DNA from: Mesorhizobium wenxiniae
GTDB lineage: Bacteria; Pseudomonadota; Alphaproteobacteria; Rhizobiales; Rhizobiaceae
NCBI RefSeq assembly: GCF_002284535.1
Contig: NZ_NPKH01000023.1
Location: forward strand, 29,766-93,765
DNA length: 64,000 nt
Direction of reading: 5' to 3'
Under the pieces are notes generated by a model. It did no database searches and was not told the DNA's origin. It worked only from the letters and a program-made list of their open reading frames with translations. Below are positions 19,710-26,450 of this stretch, one piece after another. The position numbers and the translations under genes are program-made. Each line of letters opens with the position of its first letter. Position 1 is the stretch's first letter.

Positions 19710-20046
19710 TTTGTCGCTCCGCAGGATTGAAGGCGGTTAAACGCAAAGACATGGCGGTGGTTGCATGAACGGGCATCATCGCGAATTCAGAGCGCCGCCG
19801 CCCGAGCCTTTAGACACGACGCAATCGGAACTGGCCGAGCGATCAAGGGTATCGGTTCCCATGAGAAGGCCGTCACCGTCACCACCTGCGGGCGCATCTG
19901 TTTCGACCTTCATGGACTATGATCTGGGATACTTCGACGATGAGATGCAGACTGGAACCACTGGACAACCCGTTCGGGCCGAAAGGGTTGCCCATGCCTC
20001 CGGTATAAACCGTAACCTATGTGTCCAGAACGGACCCTGAAAATGC
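19710..20046. other. Gap before tRNA-Arg
   Basis: About 340 bases. A 91-codon plus-strand frame (19765-20040) exists but has no ribosome site and unusual composition, so I do not call it. Nothing else seen. Confidence 0.45.
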
Positions 20047-20123
20047 TGGCGATCCCGACAGGATTCGAACCTGTGACCATCGGCTTAGAAGGCCGGTGCT
20101 CTATCCAGCTGAGCTACGGGACC
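20047..20123 (-). tRNA. tRNA-Arg (anticodon TCT)
   Basis: 77 bases including an encoded CCA. Acceptor GGTCCCG pairs with CGGGATC (one G-T pair), the D arm is GCTCAGCTGGATAGAGC, the anticodon loop is CTTCTAA, and the T arm contains GGTTCGAATCC. Confidence 0.95.
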
Positions 20124-20184
20124 GCTGGGCCGACGCCAAGGGCCGGCTGAATCATGCGCTGGGACGGCTGCCCGGCATTGCCGG

Positions 20185-20490
20185 TTAATGCGTCCAGGGC
20201 GTCCTGCGGTCATAGCGGAAATTCTCCGCATAGGAAATCTGGCGGCGCTTGGATTCTTTCGGCTCCTCGACACGGAAGGCCAGCCCCTCTTTCTCGGCAT
20301 AGGCCACCGCCTCTTCCCGGGTGTCGAAGGTGAGCCTGATCTGGCTCCGCATGTCACCCGAAGTGGTGTAGCCCATCAGCGGATCGATTTTCTTGCGCAT
20401 CTCGGGATCGAATTCCAGCACCCAGTGGCCGGTCTTGGCCTTGCCGGACTGCATCGCGGTTCTGGCTGGGCTGAAAATGCGCGCGGACAT
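20185..20490 (-). CDS. ETC complex I subunit (NDUFS4-like)
   Basis: 101 residues from ATG 20490 with GAGG upstream. Matches the complex I 18 kDa accessory subunit: ARIFSPARTAMQSGKAKTGH at the start, GYTTSGDMRSQIRLTFDTRE in the middle and AENFRYDRRTPWTH at the end. Alphaproteobacteria carry this mitochondrial-type accessory subunit as a single gene away from the nuo operon. Confidence 0.92.
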   Translation of the reverse strand: MSARIFSPARTAMQSGKAKTGHWVLEFDPEMRKKIDPLMGYTTSGDMRSQIRLTFDTREEAVAYAEKEGLAFRVEEPKESKRRQISYAENFRYDRRTPWTH

Positions 20491-20573
20491 GGACACCTCG
20501 TTGCTACGGGCAAGCGGCACCGCCGCTGTATTCCCGTCATTACAGCGCAATGCCGCTGGCGGCAAGGCCGATG

Positions 20574-20599
20574 CCTGCCGTACCCTTCGACACGGCGGG
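20574..20599. repeat. 26-base hairpin repeat, copy 3 (diverged)
   Basis: CCTGCCG, loop TACCCTTCGACA, CGGCGGG. Aligns with copies at 17528-17553 and 18925-18950 with a few changes. Confidence 0.55.
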
Positions 20600-20647
20600 C
20601 CACCGACGGTGACCGCGCGCCGGTCACGGCAAAAGACCCTGCCGTTT

Positions 20648-20711
20648 GTTCCGTTTTCGTCTCTTAGTTTCGCGCAGCCAAGCCCGGAACCTATAGCCCG
20701 CCAGGACTCGG
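20648..20711 (+). repeat. Orphan copy of the tRNA-Pro promoter region
   Basis: This stretch aligns with 21401-21468, just upstream of tRNA-Pro. Both have GTTCCGTTTT near the left, AAGCCCGGAAC(C)CTATAGCCCG and then GGACTCGG. Here no tRNA follows. It looks like a duplicated promoter left by an earlier tRNA copy or an old integration event. Confidence 0.6.
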
Positions 20712-20901
20712 GCCGCGGTAATCAGCAGCGGGAGCCGTTGACGAGCACGTTGTGCCGGCGCCCAGGGCGCTTGGCGAATCCCGATGCAAATCGTTCTCGT
20801 CTCGCTTTGGCACAATGGGATTGGCATCTGAATTGCTACATCTGACTTGCTAATTGAGACTCGCCAGAGTGTAGCCACAGCGCTTGCAAAGGGGGACGGA
20901 A

Positions 20902-21120
20902 ATGGGCTTAGCCGAAGACTTGTCTGATGTTTCGCTCACATTCGAATGTCCGGATTGCTCGCATCCGGCGGTAAGGAAGGGCTCTGCGCTAAGGACGATC
21001 GCGCACTTCAGATGTGACGGGTGCAACGCCAAGGTGCGGATCACTTATCCGCAGAAGCTAGCGATCTTCGAAAAGCACAAGCTATTGGCCGCCCGAGGGG
21101 CGTTGCAATTGGCTAGTTAA
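20902..21120 (+). CDS. Small zinc-ribbon protein B
   Basis: 72 residues. ATG 20902 follows AAAGGGGG. CPDC and CDGC pairs about 21 residues apart, followed by AKVRITYPQKLAIFEKH. Paralog of the 17050-17262 product, on the opposite strand 3.6 kb away. A nucleic-acid or metal-binding role is only a guess. Confidence 0.75.
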   Translation: MGLAEDLSDVSLTFECPDCSHPAVRKGSALRTIAHFRCDGCNAKVRITYPQKLAIFEKHKLLAARGALQLAS

Positions 21121-21424
21121 GCCTTTTCCAGATCGTCGGTCGGGCGGATTTCGATGAGCACAAGATTGCAGAATCCTGGAGGTGGTATCGTTGGTGACGG
21201 GCTGAGGATCGCTCAATTCAAGCAGCTTCCTTGCTGGCGAAGCGATTGAGGTTCCAAGCACCGCCGCCGGTTGACGCCCCGGTAGCGCCGGAGGGCGACA
21301 AGGCGCGGCTACTTCATTTTTCTATCCATGAGGAGCGCGATGAACAGCCGCGGGACGTTTGGGGACTTTTCGTGCAACTCGCTGCCACTGTATGGCGCTC
21401 GTTCCGTTTTTGTCGTTTCGGGGG
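21121..21424. other. Gap upstream of the tRNA-Pro promoter
   Basis: About 300 bases with no frame I can support on either strand. Confidence 0.5.
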
Positions 21425-21453
21425 TTGCCTTCCAAAGCCCGGAACCCTATAGC
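21425..21453 (+). promoter_or_regulatory. Sigma-70 promoter of tRNA-Pro
   Basis: TTGCCT (21425-21430), 17 bases, TATAGC (21448-21453), 11 bases before the mature tRNA. A diverged copy lies at 20648-20711. Confidence 0.7.
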
Positions 21454-21464
21454 CCGCAAGGACT

Positions 21465-21541
<77 letters not shown>

Positions 21542-21623
21542 CCTTGCGCACAGGAACGCGCACAGCTTCCCCCGAAAATGCCCATTTGTTCCCCTGCCGT
21601 CCACCCCAAAGAAGGAACGCCAG

Positions 21624-21878
21624 ATGAGCGAGATGATCGATCGGGTTGATTATCAGGATGGCGAACTAGACGAGGTTGTCGCGGCGCGCGGCGCCCATTT
21701 GGAACGCTTGGACAAAAACCGATGGTTCCTGCTTCTCTATCATGCAGATGGGACTGAGACGCCCATATGGTTCTCATCCAGGAACTTGAAGAAGGGCCAC
21801 TCTTTCAGCGTGAGGCGACCTCCGATCGACGCCGCCCTCGCCTCCCCGTCACCTATCGAGCCGCAGAAGGAGAGTTAG
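21624..21878 (+). CDS. Hypothetical phage protein
   Basis: 84 residues, ATG 21624 after AAGAAGGAA. Acidic N-terminus (MSEMIDRVDYQDGELDEVVA) then a basic, aromatic stretch (NRWFLLLYHADGTETPIWFS). First gene inside attL, read away from the host. Its stop TAG directly abuts the next ATG. Unknown function; may be expressed from the lysogen. Confidence 0.6.
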   Translation: MSEMIDRVDYQDGELDEVVAARGAHLERLDKNRWFLLLYHADGTETPIWFSSRNLKKGHSFSVRRPPIDAALASPSPIEPQKES

Positions 21879-22067
21879 ATGAGCGACGAAGCGTCGAAAC
21901 GATACCCGCCGGTACTAAGCCAAGACCTCGATGCTATCCTAAGCAAGGTCACCGAGGCCAACCGGCATGGAGAGATCGGCTTGGAATGCGACCATACCGA
22001 ATATGACTTCGGCAAGCATGGGCGGCGCTGCCTGTGCGGTAAACTCATGGCAGATTGGGGCGACTAG
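21879..22067 (+). CDS. Hypothetical phage protein with Cys/His pairs
   Basis: 62 residues, ATG directly after the preceding stop. C-terminal half has CDHTEYDFGKHGRRCLCGK, a possible small metal site. Stop again abuts the next ATG. Confidence 0.55.
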   Translation: MSDEASKRYPPVLSQDLDAILSKVTEANRHGEIGLECDHTEYDFGKHGRRCLCGKLMADWGD

Positions 22068-22175
22068 ATGAGAATCCGCCCTGATGCAAGGTTCATCCTC
22101 TCCCTATGGTGGCTTGCGATTCCGTTGGGAGTGGTGATGTACTTTGCGAGATGGATGGGCTGGGTGAGCTTTTGA
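22068..22175 (+). CDS. 35-residue membrane protein
   Basis: ATG follows the previous TAG without a gap. One hydrophobic helix (FILSLWWLAIPLGVVMYFA) between basic ends. Third member of a head-to-tail trio at the left prophage end. Function unknown. Confidence 0.5.
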   Translation: MRIRPDARFILSLWWLAIPLGVVMYFARWMGWVSF

Positions 22176-22177
22176 AC

Positions 22178-22274
22178 CTGGAGCCGAGGAATCGAACCTC
22201 GTCTTGCTTTATCATAAAGGGAAAACGCGCTTCCCAACCTTGAAGGTGCCGTGCAGCCAATACACTAGATCCAT
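22178..22274 (-). tRNA. tRNA-like element (possible TCA anticodon, degenerate)
   Basis: On the minus strand a perfect T arm (CGAGG, TTCGATT, CCTCG) and a D arm (GTGT, loop ATTGGCT, GCAC) are spaced as in a long-variable-arm tRNA. GGGAA and TTCCC form an extra stem. Five of seven acceptor pairs hold. The putative anticodon loop CTTCAAG would carry TCA, but its stem has only two good pairs, and no CCA is encoded. Length 97. It may be a decayed or unusual phage tRNA; amino acid not assigned. Confidence 0.4.
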
Positions 22275-22321
22275 TGCCGATTTGTATAGCGCAGAAGCCG
22301 CAGAAATGATAGGGGTTTCGG

Positions 22322-22522
22322 ATGGATATGAGCGACATCGACATACCGAAAGACTCGGTTATAACCGACCTAGAGCCAGGCAACTATTACGGCAACCTCG
22401 CTGTGGCGGCACGTCCTGACGGAAAATTCTACTGGTCAGTAGAAAACTACAATGGACACGATTGGTCCATCATTCCCGAGTACCTGTATCAAGCCATCAT
22501 GCGCCACCACTCTGAGCAGTAG
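22322..22522 (+). CDS. Hypothetical phage protein
   Basis: 66 residues, acidic and aromatic (NYYGNLAVAARPDGKFYWSVENY). ATG 22322 or the ATG six bases later. No family recognised. Confidence 0.5.
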   Translation: MDMSDIDIPKDSVITDLEPGNYYGNLAVAARPDGKFYWSVENYNGHDWSIIPEYLYQAIMRHHSEQ

Positions 22523-22539
22523 CGTGATCGCCTACCTTG

Positions 22540-22704
22540 TCACCGCACCACCTCATAGCGTAGCGAGCTTGTCGCCTGCATCACGAATTCAATCAGATCG
22601 ACGTAGCTGATGTCGCCTACTTTCAAACCGTCGTACATCAGTTCCCGAACTGGCGTCTTGCCGTCTTTGCCGAGGGTCACTCTTATCGCCAGTTTTTGTG
22701 TCAT
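22540..22704 (-). CDS. Hypothetical phage protein, end of late operon
   Basis: 54 residues from ATG 22704 with AAGGA seven bases upstream. Begins MTQKLAIRVTLGKDGKTPV and has a short amphipathic C-terminus. Last gene of the leftward late group. Confidence 0.6.
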   Translation of the reverse strand: MTQKLAIRVTLGKDGKTPVRELMYDGLKVGDISYVDLIEFVMQATSSLRYEVVR

Positions 22705-22810
22705 CTGATAATCCTTAACGTCGTTGCTAGCGCATATAGCGCGGGGTGAAGTAGAAGCAGGGCAGCGAGATGCCAACGCCAGATCATGAAGCGAAATGCC
22801 AGCCGCGCCA

Positions 22811-23845
22811 TCATTTGTAGCGTTCCTCGAGCTCGAGCATCGAAATGAACTGGTCACTCTCGACGCGGCCTCCCCTTAGACGCAGCAAATGGATGCCGTA
22901 GGTGTATCCGGTCGTCGCCCCATCGGTGTATTTCGGGGTGTAGCCGTGGGGCATCGCAGACCCGAGATTGGTGATCGTGATCGAATTGTTGATGCCGATC
23001 TTCGGGACCGTGACATTGTTGTTGCGATGGGTATGGCCGAAAACGATTGAATGCGTGGCCTGGTTGCCGATGGTGTTCTCGGGATAGCGTCCACCGATCG
23101 GCTTTTGCATGATCGACATGGGGACGTGGGTAAAGCCGACCCCTTCGAAGAACAGCCAATGCCGGTAAGGTGTCGTCTTCCACCGATAGCGGGCAAAGAA
23201 CTGGTCAACCTGAAGGGTTAACGTGCCGGCGAGGTTAGGCGCCAGTTCCTCCAATCTGTTCACTCTATATTCGTGGTTTCCATAGATGACATCGTGCGGG
23301 ATTTCCCCTGCCCCGATTTCGGAATGATAGATGTCGAAGGCGTCTTGCCCTGCCTCGATCTCGTCAATGAAGGCTGGCCGCTTCATCTGGCTTGCCGAAC
23401 CTGCAGCGCTATGCATTTCGCAGGATTCGAAGTCGAAGCAATCGCCGATCTGAAGCACATTGTCAGGGCGCGTCTCAGCCACATAGCGGCCTATCCAGCG
23501 CATGTGCTCAAAATCCATGCCAGGCTTTAGGTGGAGATCCCCGATCGCCACCATGCGCCGGACAGGAAGGTCTTTGGTGACTGAGACATTGTAGGCCCTT
23601 ACGCGAACGCGGGGCTTGACTTCCTCGATGCCGTCTATGTCGGGGGTGTAGTTGATTTGCGCGGCCTGCGCGTCTTCCACGTCGATTTTGGCAAGGTAGC
23701 GGGTGATGGTGGCGCGGGAAAGGCCGAAGGTTGCTGCTAGACCGCGGATATTTCTTGAACCGTCGAGCCGTGTGAATTCAGGGACATGCTGCCTCACCCT
23801 AAGCAGCAAATCCGGCGAGGTGCTCGTGGCGCCTTCGGCGTTCAT
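22811..23845 (-). CDS. Metallophosphoesterase with N-terminal helix-turn-helix
   Basis: 344 residues from ATG 23845. Residues 32-52 (NIRGLAATFGLSRATITRYL) form a homeodomain-like helix-turn-helix. The calcineurin-like phosphoesterase core has GDLH (102-105), GDCFD (134-138), GNHE (189-192) and GHTH (270-273), the complete two-metal ligand set. Together they suggest a DNA-associated nuclease or phosphatase. It lies 44 bases after the protease gene, downstream of the lysis cassette. Similar HTH-phosphoesterase proteins occur in other phages, but the substrate is not known to me. Confidence 0.8.
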   Translation of the reverse strand: MNAEGATSTSPDLLLRVRQHVPEFTRLDGSRNIRGLAATFGLSRATITRYLAKIDVEDAQAAQINYTPDIDGIEEVKPRVRVRAYNVSVTKDLPVRRMVAIGDLHLKPGMDFEHMRWIGRYVAETRPDNVLQIGDCFDFESCEMHSAAGSASQMKRPAFIDEIEAGQDAFDIYHSEIGAGEIPHDVIYGNHEYRVNRLEELAPNLAGTLTLQVDQFFARYRWKTTPYRHWLFFEGVGFTHVPMSIMQKPIGGRYPENTIGNQATHSIVFGHTHRNNNVTVPKIGINNSITITNLGSAMPHGYTPKYTDGATTGYTYGIHLLRLRGGRVESDQFISMLELEERYK

Positions 23846-23889
23846 GCTATCACCCTGAGTTGTTACGGGAATCGCGAGAGCGGTAACAA

Positions 23890-24537
23890 CTAGATGGCGC
23901 GCCCCATGATGTGACAGATTGCCGTCGATGGGACCATGTAGGAATAGCCGAACGTGCCGCGCATGCTGATAGCGCCCGCAACGAGGATGCCGACAACGTT
24001 GTCCTGATCGTCGTAGACAGGACCACCAGACACGCCGGGTGCTGCCGTGACGTCGAGCGTTACCAGGCTTCGCCACAGACCGCGTTTGTCGAGGTTTTCA
24101 AGGCCGGTCTTTCCGAACCCGGACACGCGGCCCCAGGATTGGGCAAAGTCCGTATCGAGCGGATTGCCAATGATGGTGACGGACTGCCCGACTGTCGTTT
24201 TCTCGCAAGAGAGCGGTGCGCCGGACTCGTCCTTCATGTCATCGACATAGACCAGCGACACGTCAAAGGCATGGTTCAGCCACAGGACTTCAGCCTTGTG
24301 GACTTGTCCGCCATCGGTCTTGACGACAAGACCTTCGGCGTTTTCGGTGACGTGGCCTGCCGTGAGGATGAAGCCATTGCCGATGTGTACCCCAGAGCCA
24401 TGCCAGCCATTGGCTTGGACGCGAACTGCGGCCTTATGGGCATCGGGCGGCGTGGGCGTAAACCCGAATAGAATGAAGGCGCAGACGAGCAGGATAAGCC
24501 CCGTGAGCCAGTAGGCCGGATTGCTGAAGTTTTTCAT
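23890..24537 (-). CDS. Membrane-anchored trypsin-like serine protease
   Basis: 215 residues from ATG 24537. One N-terminal membrane helix (YWLTGLILLVCAFILFGF) then an S1-type domain with a complete triad: His62 in LTAGHV, Asp92 in HAFDVSLV, Ser170 in GVSGGPV. The topology puts the catalytic domain in the periplasm. Its ATG overlaps the stop of a 35-residue membrane protein, so it is translated as part of the lysis group. Possible roles: envelope breakdown, processing of a host protein or superinfection control. No PDZ domain. Confidence 0.85.
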   Translation of the reverse strand: MKNFSNPAYWLTGLILLVCAFILFGFTPTPPDAHKAAVRVQANGWHGSGVHIGNGFILTAGHVTENAEGLVVKTDGGQVHKAEVLWLNHAFDVSLVYVDDMKDESGAPLSCEKTTVGQSVTIIGNPLDTDFAQSWGRVSGFGKTGLENLDKRGLWRSLVTLDVTAAPGVSGGPVYDDQDNVVGILVAGAISMRGTFGYSYMVPSTAICHIMGRAI

Positions 24538-24641
24538 GCGACTGGTCCTTGTATGGCTAGATAGACCGACATCACGCCGGCCAGGGAACATGCGAGACAC
24601 AGGATGCCGAACGCTATCCAGAAGCGCGGATTTTCGCCCAT
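24534..24641 (-). CDS. 35-residue membrane protein in the lysis cassette
   Basis: ATG 24641 preceded by AGGAGG. Sequence MGENPRFWIAFGILCLACSL continues hydrophobic to the stop, which overlaps the protease ATG. One membrane span. Might be a holin accessory or anchor for the protease. Confidence 0.6.
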   Translation of the reverse strand: MGENPRFWIAFGILCLACSLAGVMSVYLAIQGPVA

Positions 24642-24651
24642 GATGGGCCTC

Positions 24652-24882
24652 CTATTTGCTTGGAAGATTTGTCAGCCAGGGGAGCCATGTGACGGCTTTT
24701 GCCGCCATGAAGCCGCCCAGGGTCGCCGCACCAATGATTGCCCACCGTGCGCCGCGCGCCTGCATCAGTAGATCGTGCATCTGGTTGACCTGCTCGGCCA
24801 TCGATTCGACGGTATCGGTGAGGTGCTGAACCTTGACTTCGAGGCGAACGACTCGATCGCGGGTGTCTGTCTCGGTGCTCAT
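24652..24882 (-). CDS. Coiled-coil plus C-terminal membrane span protein (holin/hemolysin XhlA-like)
   Basis: 76 residues. A heptad-rich helix (VVRLEVKVQHLTDTVESMAE) is followed by a hydrophobic tail (RWAIIGAATLGGFMAAKAV). This arrangement resembles XhlA-type lysis proteins. ATG overlaps the Rz1-like stop by four bases. Confidence 0.65.
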   Translation of the reverse strand: MSTETDTRDRVVRLEVKVQHLTDTVESMAEQVNQMHDLLMQARGARWAIIGAATLGGFMAAKAVTWLPWLTNLPSK

Positions 24883-25070
24883 GGACGCCAACCGCAGAGT
24901 TTCTGGCCCTTACGGTTATGGGCAAGGAGGGCTTTAACTTCCGCGTCTGTCAGTGCATCAATGGCAGATGCGGATATCCGGATCGGGCTGGATATGGCGC
25001 AGAAGCTGCCCTTTGTTGACTGGCACCCCGCAATAGCGAGGAGCAGGGTAAGAGTTAGGATTTTGACCAC
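24879..25070 (-). CDS. Rz1-like outer-membrane spanin lipoprotein
   Basis: 63 residues with a lipoprotein signal and lipobox LAIAGC. It starts inside the end of the Rz-like gene and runs past it, as Rz1 genes usually do. With Rz it would fuse inner and outer membranes in the last lysis step. Confidence 0.7.
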   Translation of the reverse strand: MVKILTLTLLLAIAGCQSTKGSFCAISSPIRISASAIDALTDAEVKALLAHNRKGQKLCGWRP

Positions 25071-25294
25071 TGGCCCAACTCCTTTCGTGCGGCATCGGCC
25101 GGCAGCGCGCCAATGTCGTTGTCGACCTGATCAGCGATATCGCGGGCCTTGGCTTCGGCAGCAGCCTGCTTGTTGCGCTCAGCCTTGGCGCCTGAGAGGC
25201 TGCCCTTGAACCATGCGCCAGCTACTGCGATGATGCCGGCACCAATAGCGAGGATGGTTGGATTGGAGAGGAAGAAGCCGAGGATCGCGCTCAT
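25055..25294 (-). CDS. Rz-like inner-membrane spanin
   Basis: 79 residues from ATG 25294. N-terminal membrane helix (FLSNPTILAIGAGIIAVAGA), then a charged alpha-helical region (SGAKAERNKQAAAEAKARDI). Overlaps the following Rz1-like gene by 16 bases and the preceding holin-like stop by four. Confidence 0.7.
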   Translation of the reverse strand: MSAILGFFLSNPTILAIGAGIIAVAGAWFKGSLSGAKAERNKQAAAEAKARDIADQVDNDIGALPADAARKELGQWSKS

Positions 25295-25494
25295 TTCGCC
25301 CACCCGAACTTGCGAGCCAACCAATACCATCCCTCAACTGCCGAACCGATCGCCAGAGCCGCGCCAGTTTCGAGGAGCATCTGAAGATCAGGATCATCTG
25401 CGAAGCCCGCCCCGTCTTCCGCAGACAGAATACCCTTCGCCGCGAGGAAGCCGGCACCGTATCGAAGCAAAATGCGGATGATGACACTGGTCAT
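25291..25494 (-). CDS. Holin-like membrane protein
   Basis: 67 residues from ATG 25494, preceded by GGAAGG. Two hydrophobic regions (VIIRILLRYGAGFLAAKGIL and LETGAALAIGSAVEGWYWLA). Directly between endolysin and spanin genes, overlapping both by four bases. Holin role inferred from position and topology. Confidence 0.65.
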   Translation of the reverse strand: MTSVIIRILLRYGAGFLAAKGILSAEDGAGFADDPDLQMLLETGAALAIGSAVEGWYWLARKFGWAK

Positions 25495-26138
25495 TTCGGC
25501 TTCCTTCCGAATATCCATTTCAAGATTGCGAACAGAGCTGCCCAGAACGGGTTGCGTTCCGGATATTCGGGCGGCACAGGGGCCACTAGAGGCGGCTTTG
25601 GAGCCGTGATGGGCTTAGCTACGCCGTAGCCTTCCAGCAGCAGCAGATCATCGAACTTCTGGGCATAGCCGGCGATCAGCGCAGCCTTGTCCGTGCCGTT
25701 GATGATCCGGCGCGCCCCGATGAAATCGGACTTGCTGAGCGTGATGTAATCTGCCAGCTTCTTGCCGGTGAAGGTGCCGAGTTTCGAACCCTTGACGAGG
25801 ATCTTGACGGCAATCTCGGGGCGTTCTGCCAGTTGAGGCTCTTTCAGCAGATCAAGGCCGAGACGCTTTGACCAATCGGTATAATTCCGGCGCCCGGTGA
25901 TCTGGACGAAGCCGCGCCCCATGAACTTGCGGCCGTCGCCGGCAATGGTGTTGCCAAGGTCCTTGCGGCCCTCGTATTTTCGTTGCGCAGCAGTCGGTCC
26001 CCAAATCTCGCGCATGTATTTGAACGCGCCAGTCTCATGCCATGCCGTGCCGAGGACATAGGCGCACTGGTTGCGCAATAGTCCTTCTGCCTTGCATTCG
26101 GCCACGATTAGCCGCGCTGAAGGGTGCTTCAGATCCAT
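25491..26138 (-). CDS. Endolysin, chitinase class I (GH19)-like
   Basis: 215 residues from ATG 26138 with AAGGA six bases upstream. The lysozyme-like core has GTAWHETGAFKYMREIWG (Glu35 a likely catalytic acid) and KFMGRGFVQITGRRNYTDW, the pattern of GH19-type phage endolysins. A proline-rich linker leads to a C-terminal hydrophobic end (FWAALFAILKWIFG), unusual for this family and perhaps a membrane anchor. No signal peptide, so release depends on the holin. Confidence 0.88.
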   Translation of the reverse strand: MDLKHPSARLIVAECKAEGLLRNQCAYVLGTAWHETGAFKYMREIWGPTAAQRKYEGRKDLGNTIAGDGRKFMGRGFVQITGRRNYTDWSKRLGLDLLKEPQLAERPEIAVKILVKGSKLGTFTGKKLADYITLSKSDFIGARRIINGTDKAALIAGYAQKFDDLLLLEGYGVAKPITAPKPPLVAPVPPEYPERNPFWAALFAILKWIFGRKPK

Positions 26139-26216
26139 GGTGTTTCCTTGAGGTTGTGGCAAAGAAAAAGGCCGCCGAAGCGACCCTTAAGAATTGGCTG
26201 TCAGGCCCGAACCAGG

Positions 26217-26402
26217 TTAATCTATCCCTGCTTCGGCGTATATTCTCTTCAACTCGATTGCTTCGTTTATCTCTTCAGCACCGTTCTTGAGGAATTCCTC
26301 TAAACTGTTGCTCGAAATGGCTGGGTAGTAAAAGCAATTGAGTGCCTTTTCGAAGCCGAGAGCCTCAACACCGCGCGCGAGAATCTGTTCAAACGTTTCC
26401 AT
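26217..26402 (-). CDS. Hypothetical phage protein
   Basis: 61 residues from ATG 26402, AAGGA upstream. Acidic and helical (METFEQILARGVEALGFEKA). Between tail spike and endolysin. Function unknown. Confidence 0.6.
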   Translation of the reverse strand: METFEQILARGVEALGFEKALNCFYYPAISSNSLEEFLKNGAEEINEAIELKRIYAEAGID

Positions 26403-26450
26403 GGCGGGTTCCTTCTTTGGCCACGAGCTTAGCATAAATTGCCGCCGCAA

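Noticed and set aside
19765..20040. 91-codon plus-strand frame before tRNA-Arg
   Set aside because: No ribosome site, Pro/Arg-rich composition, no recognisable similarity.
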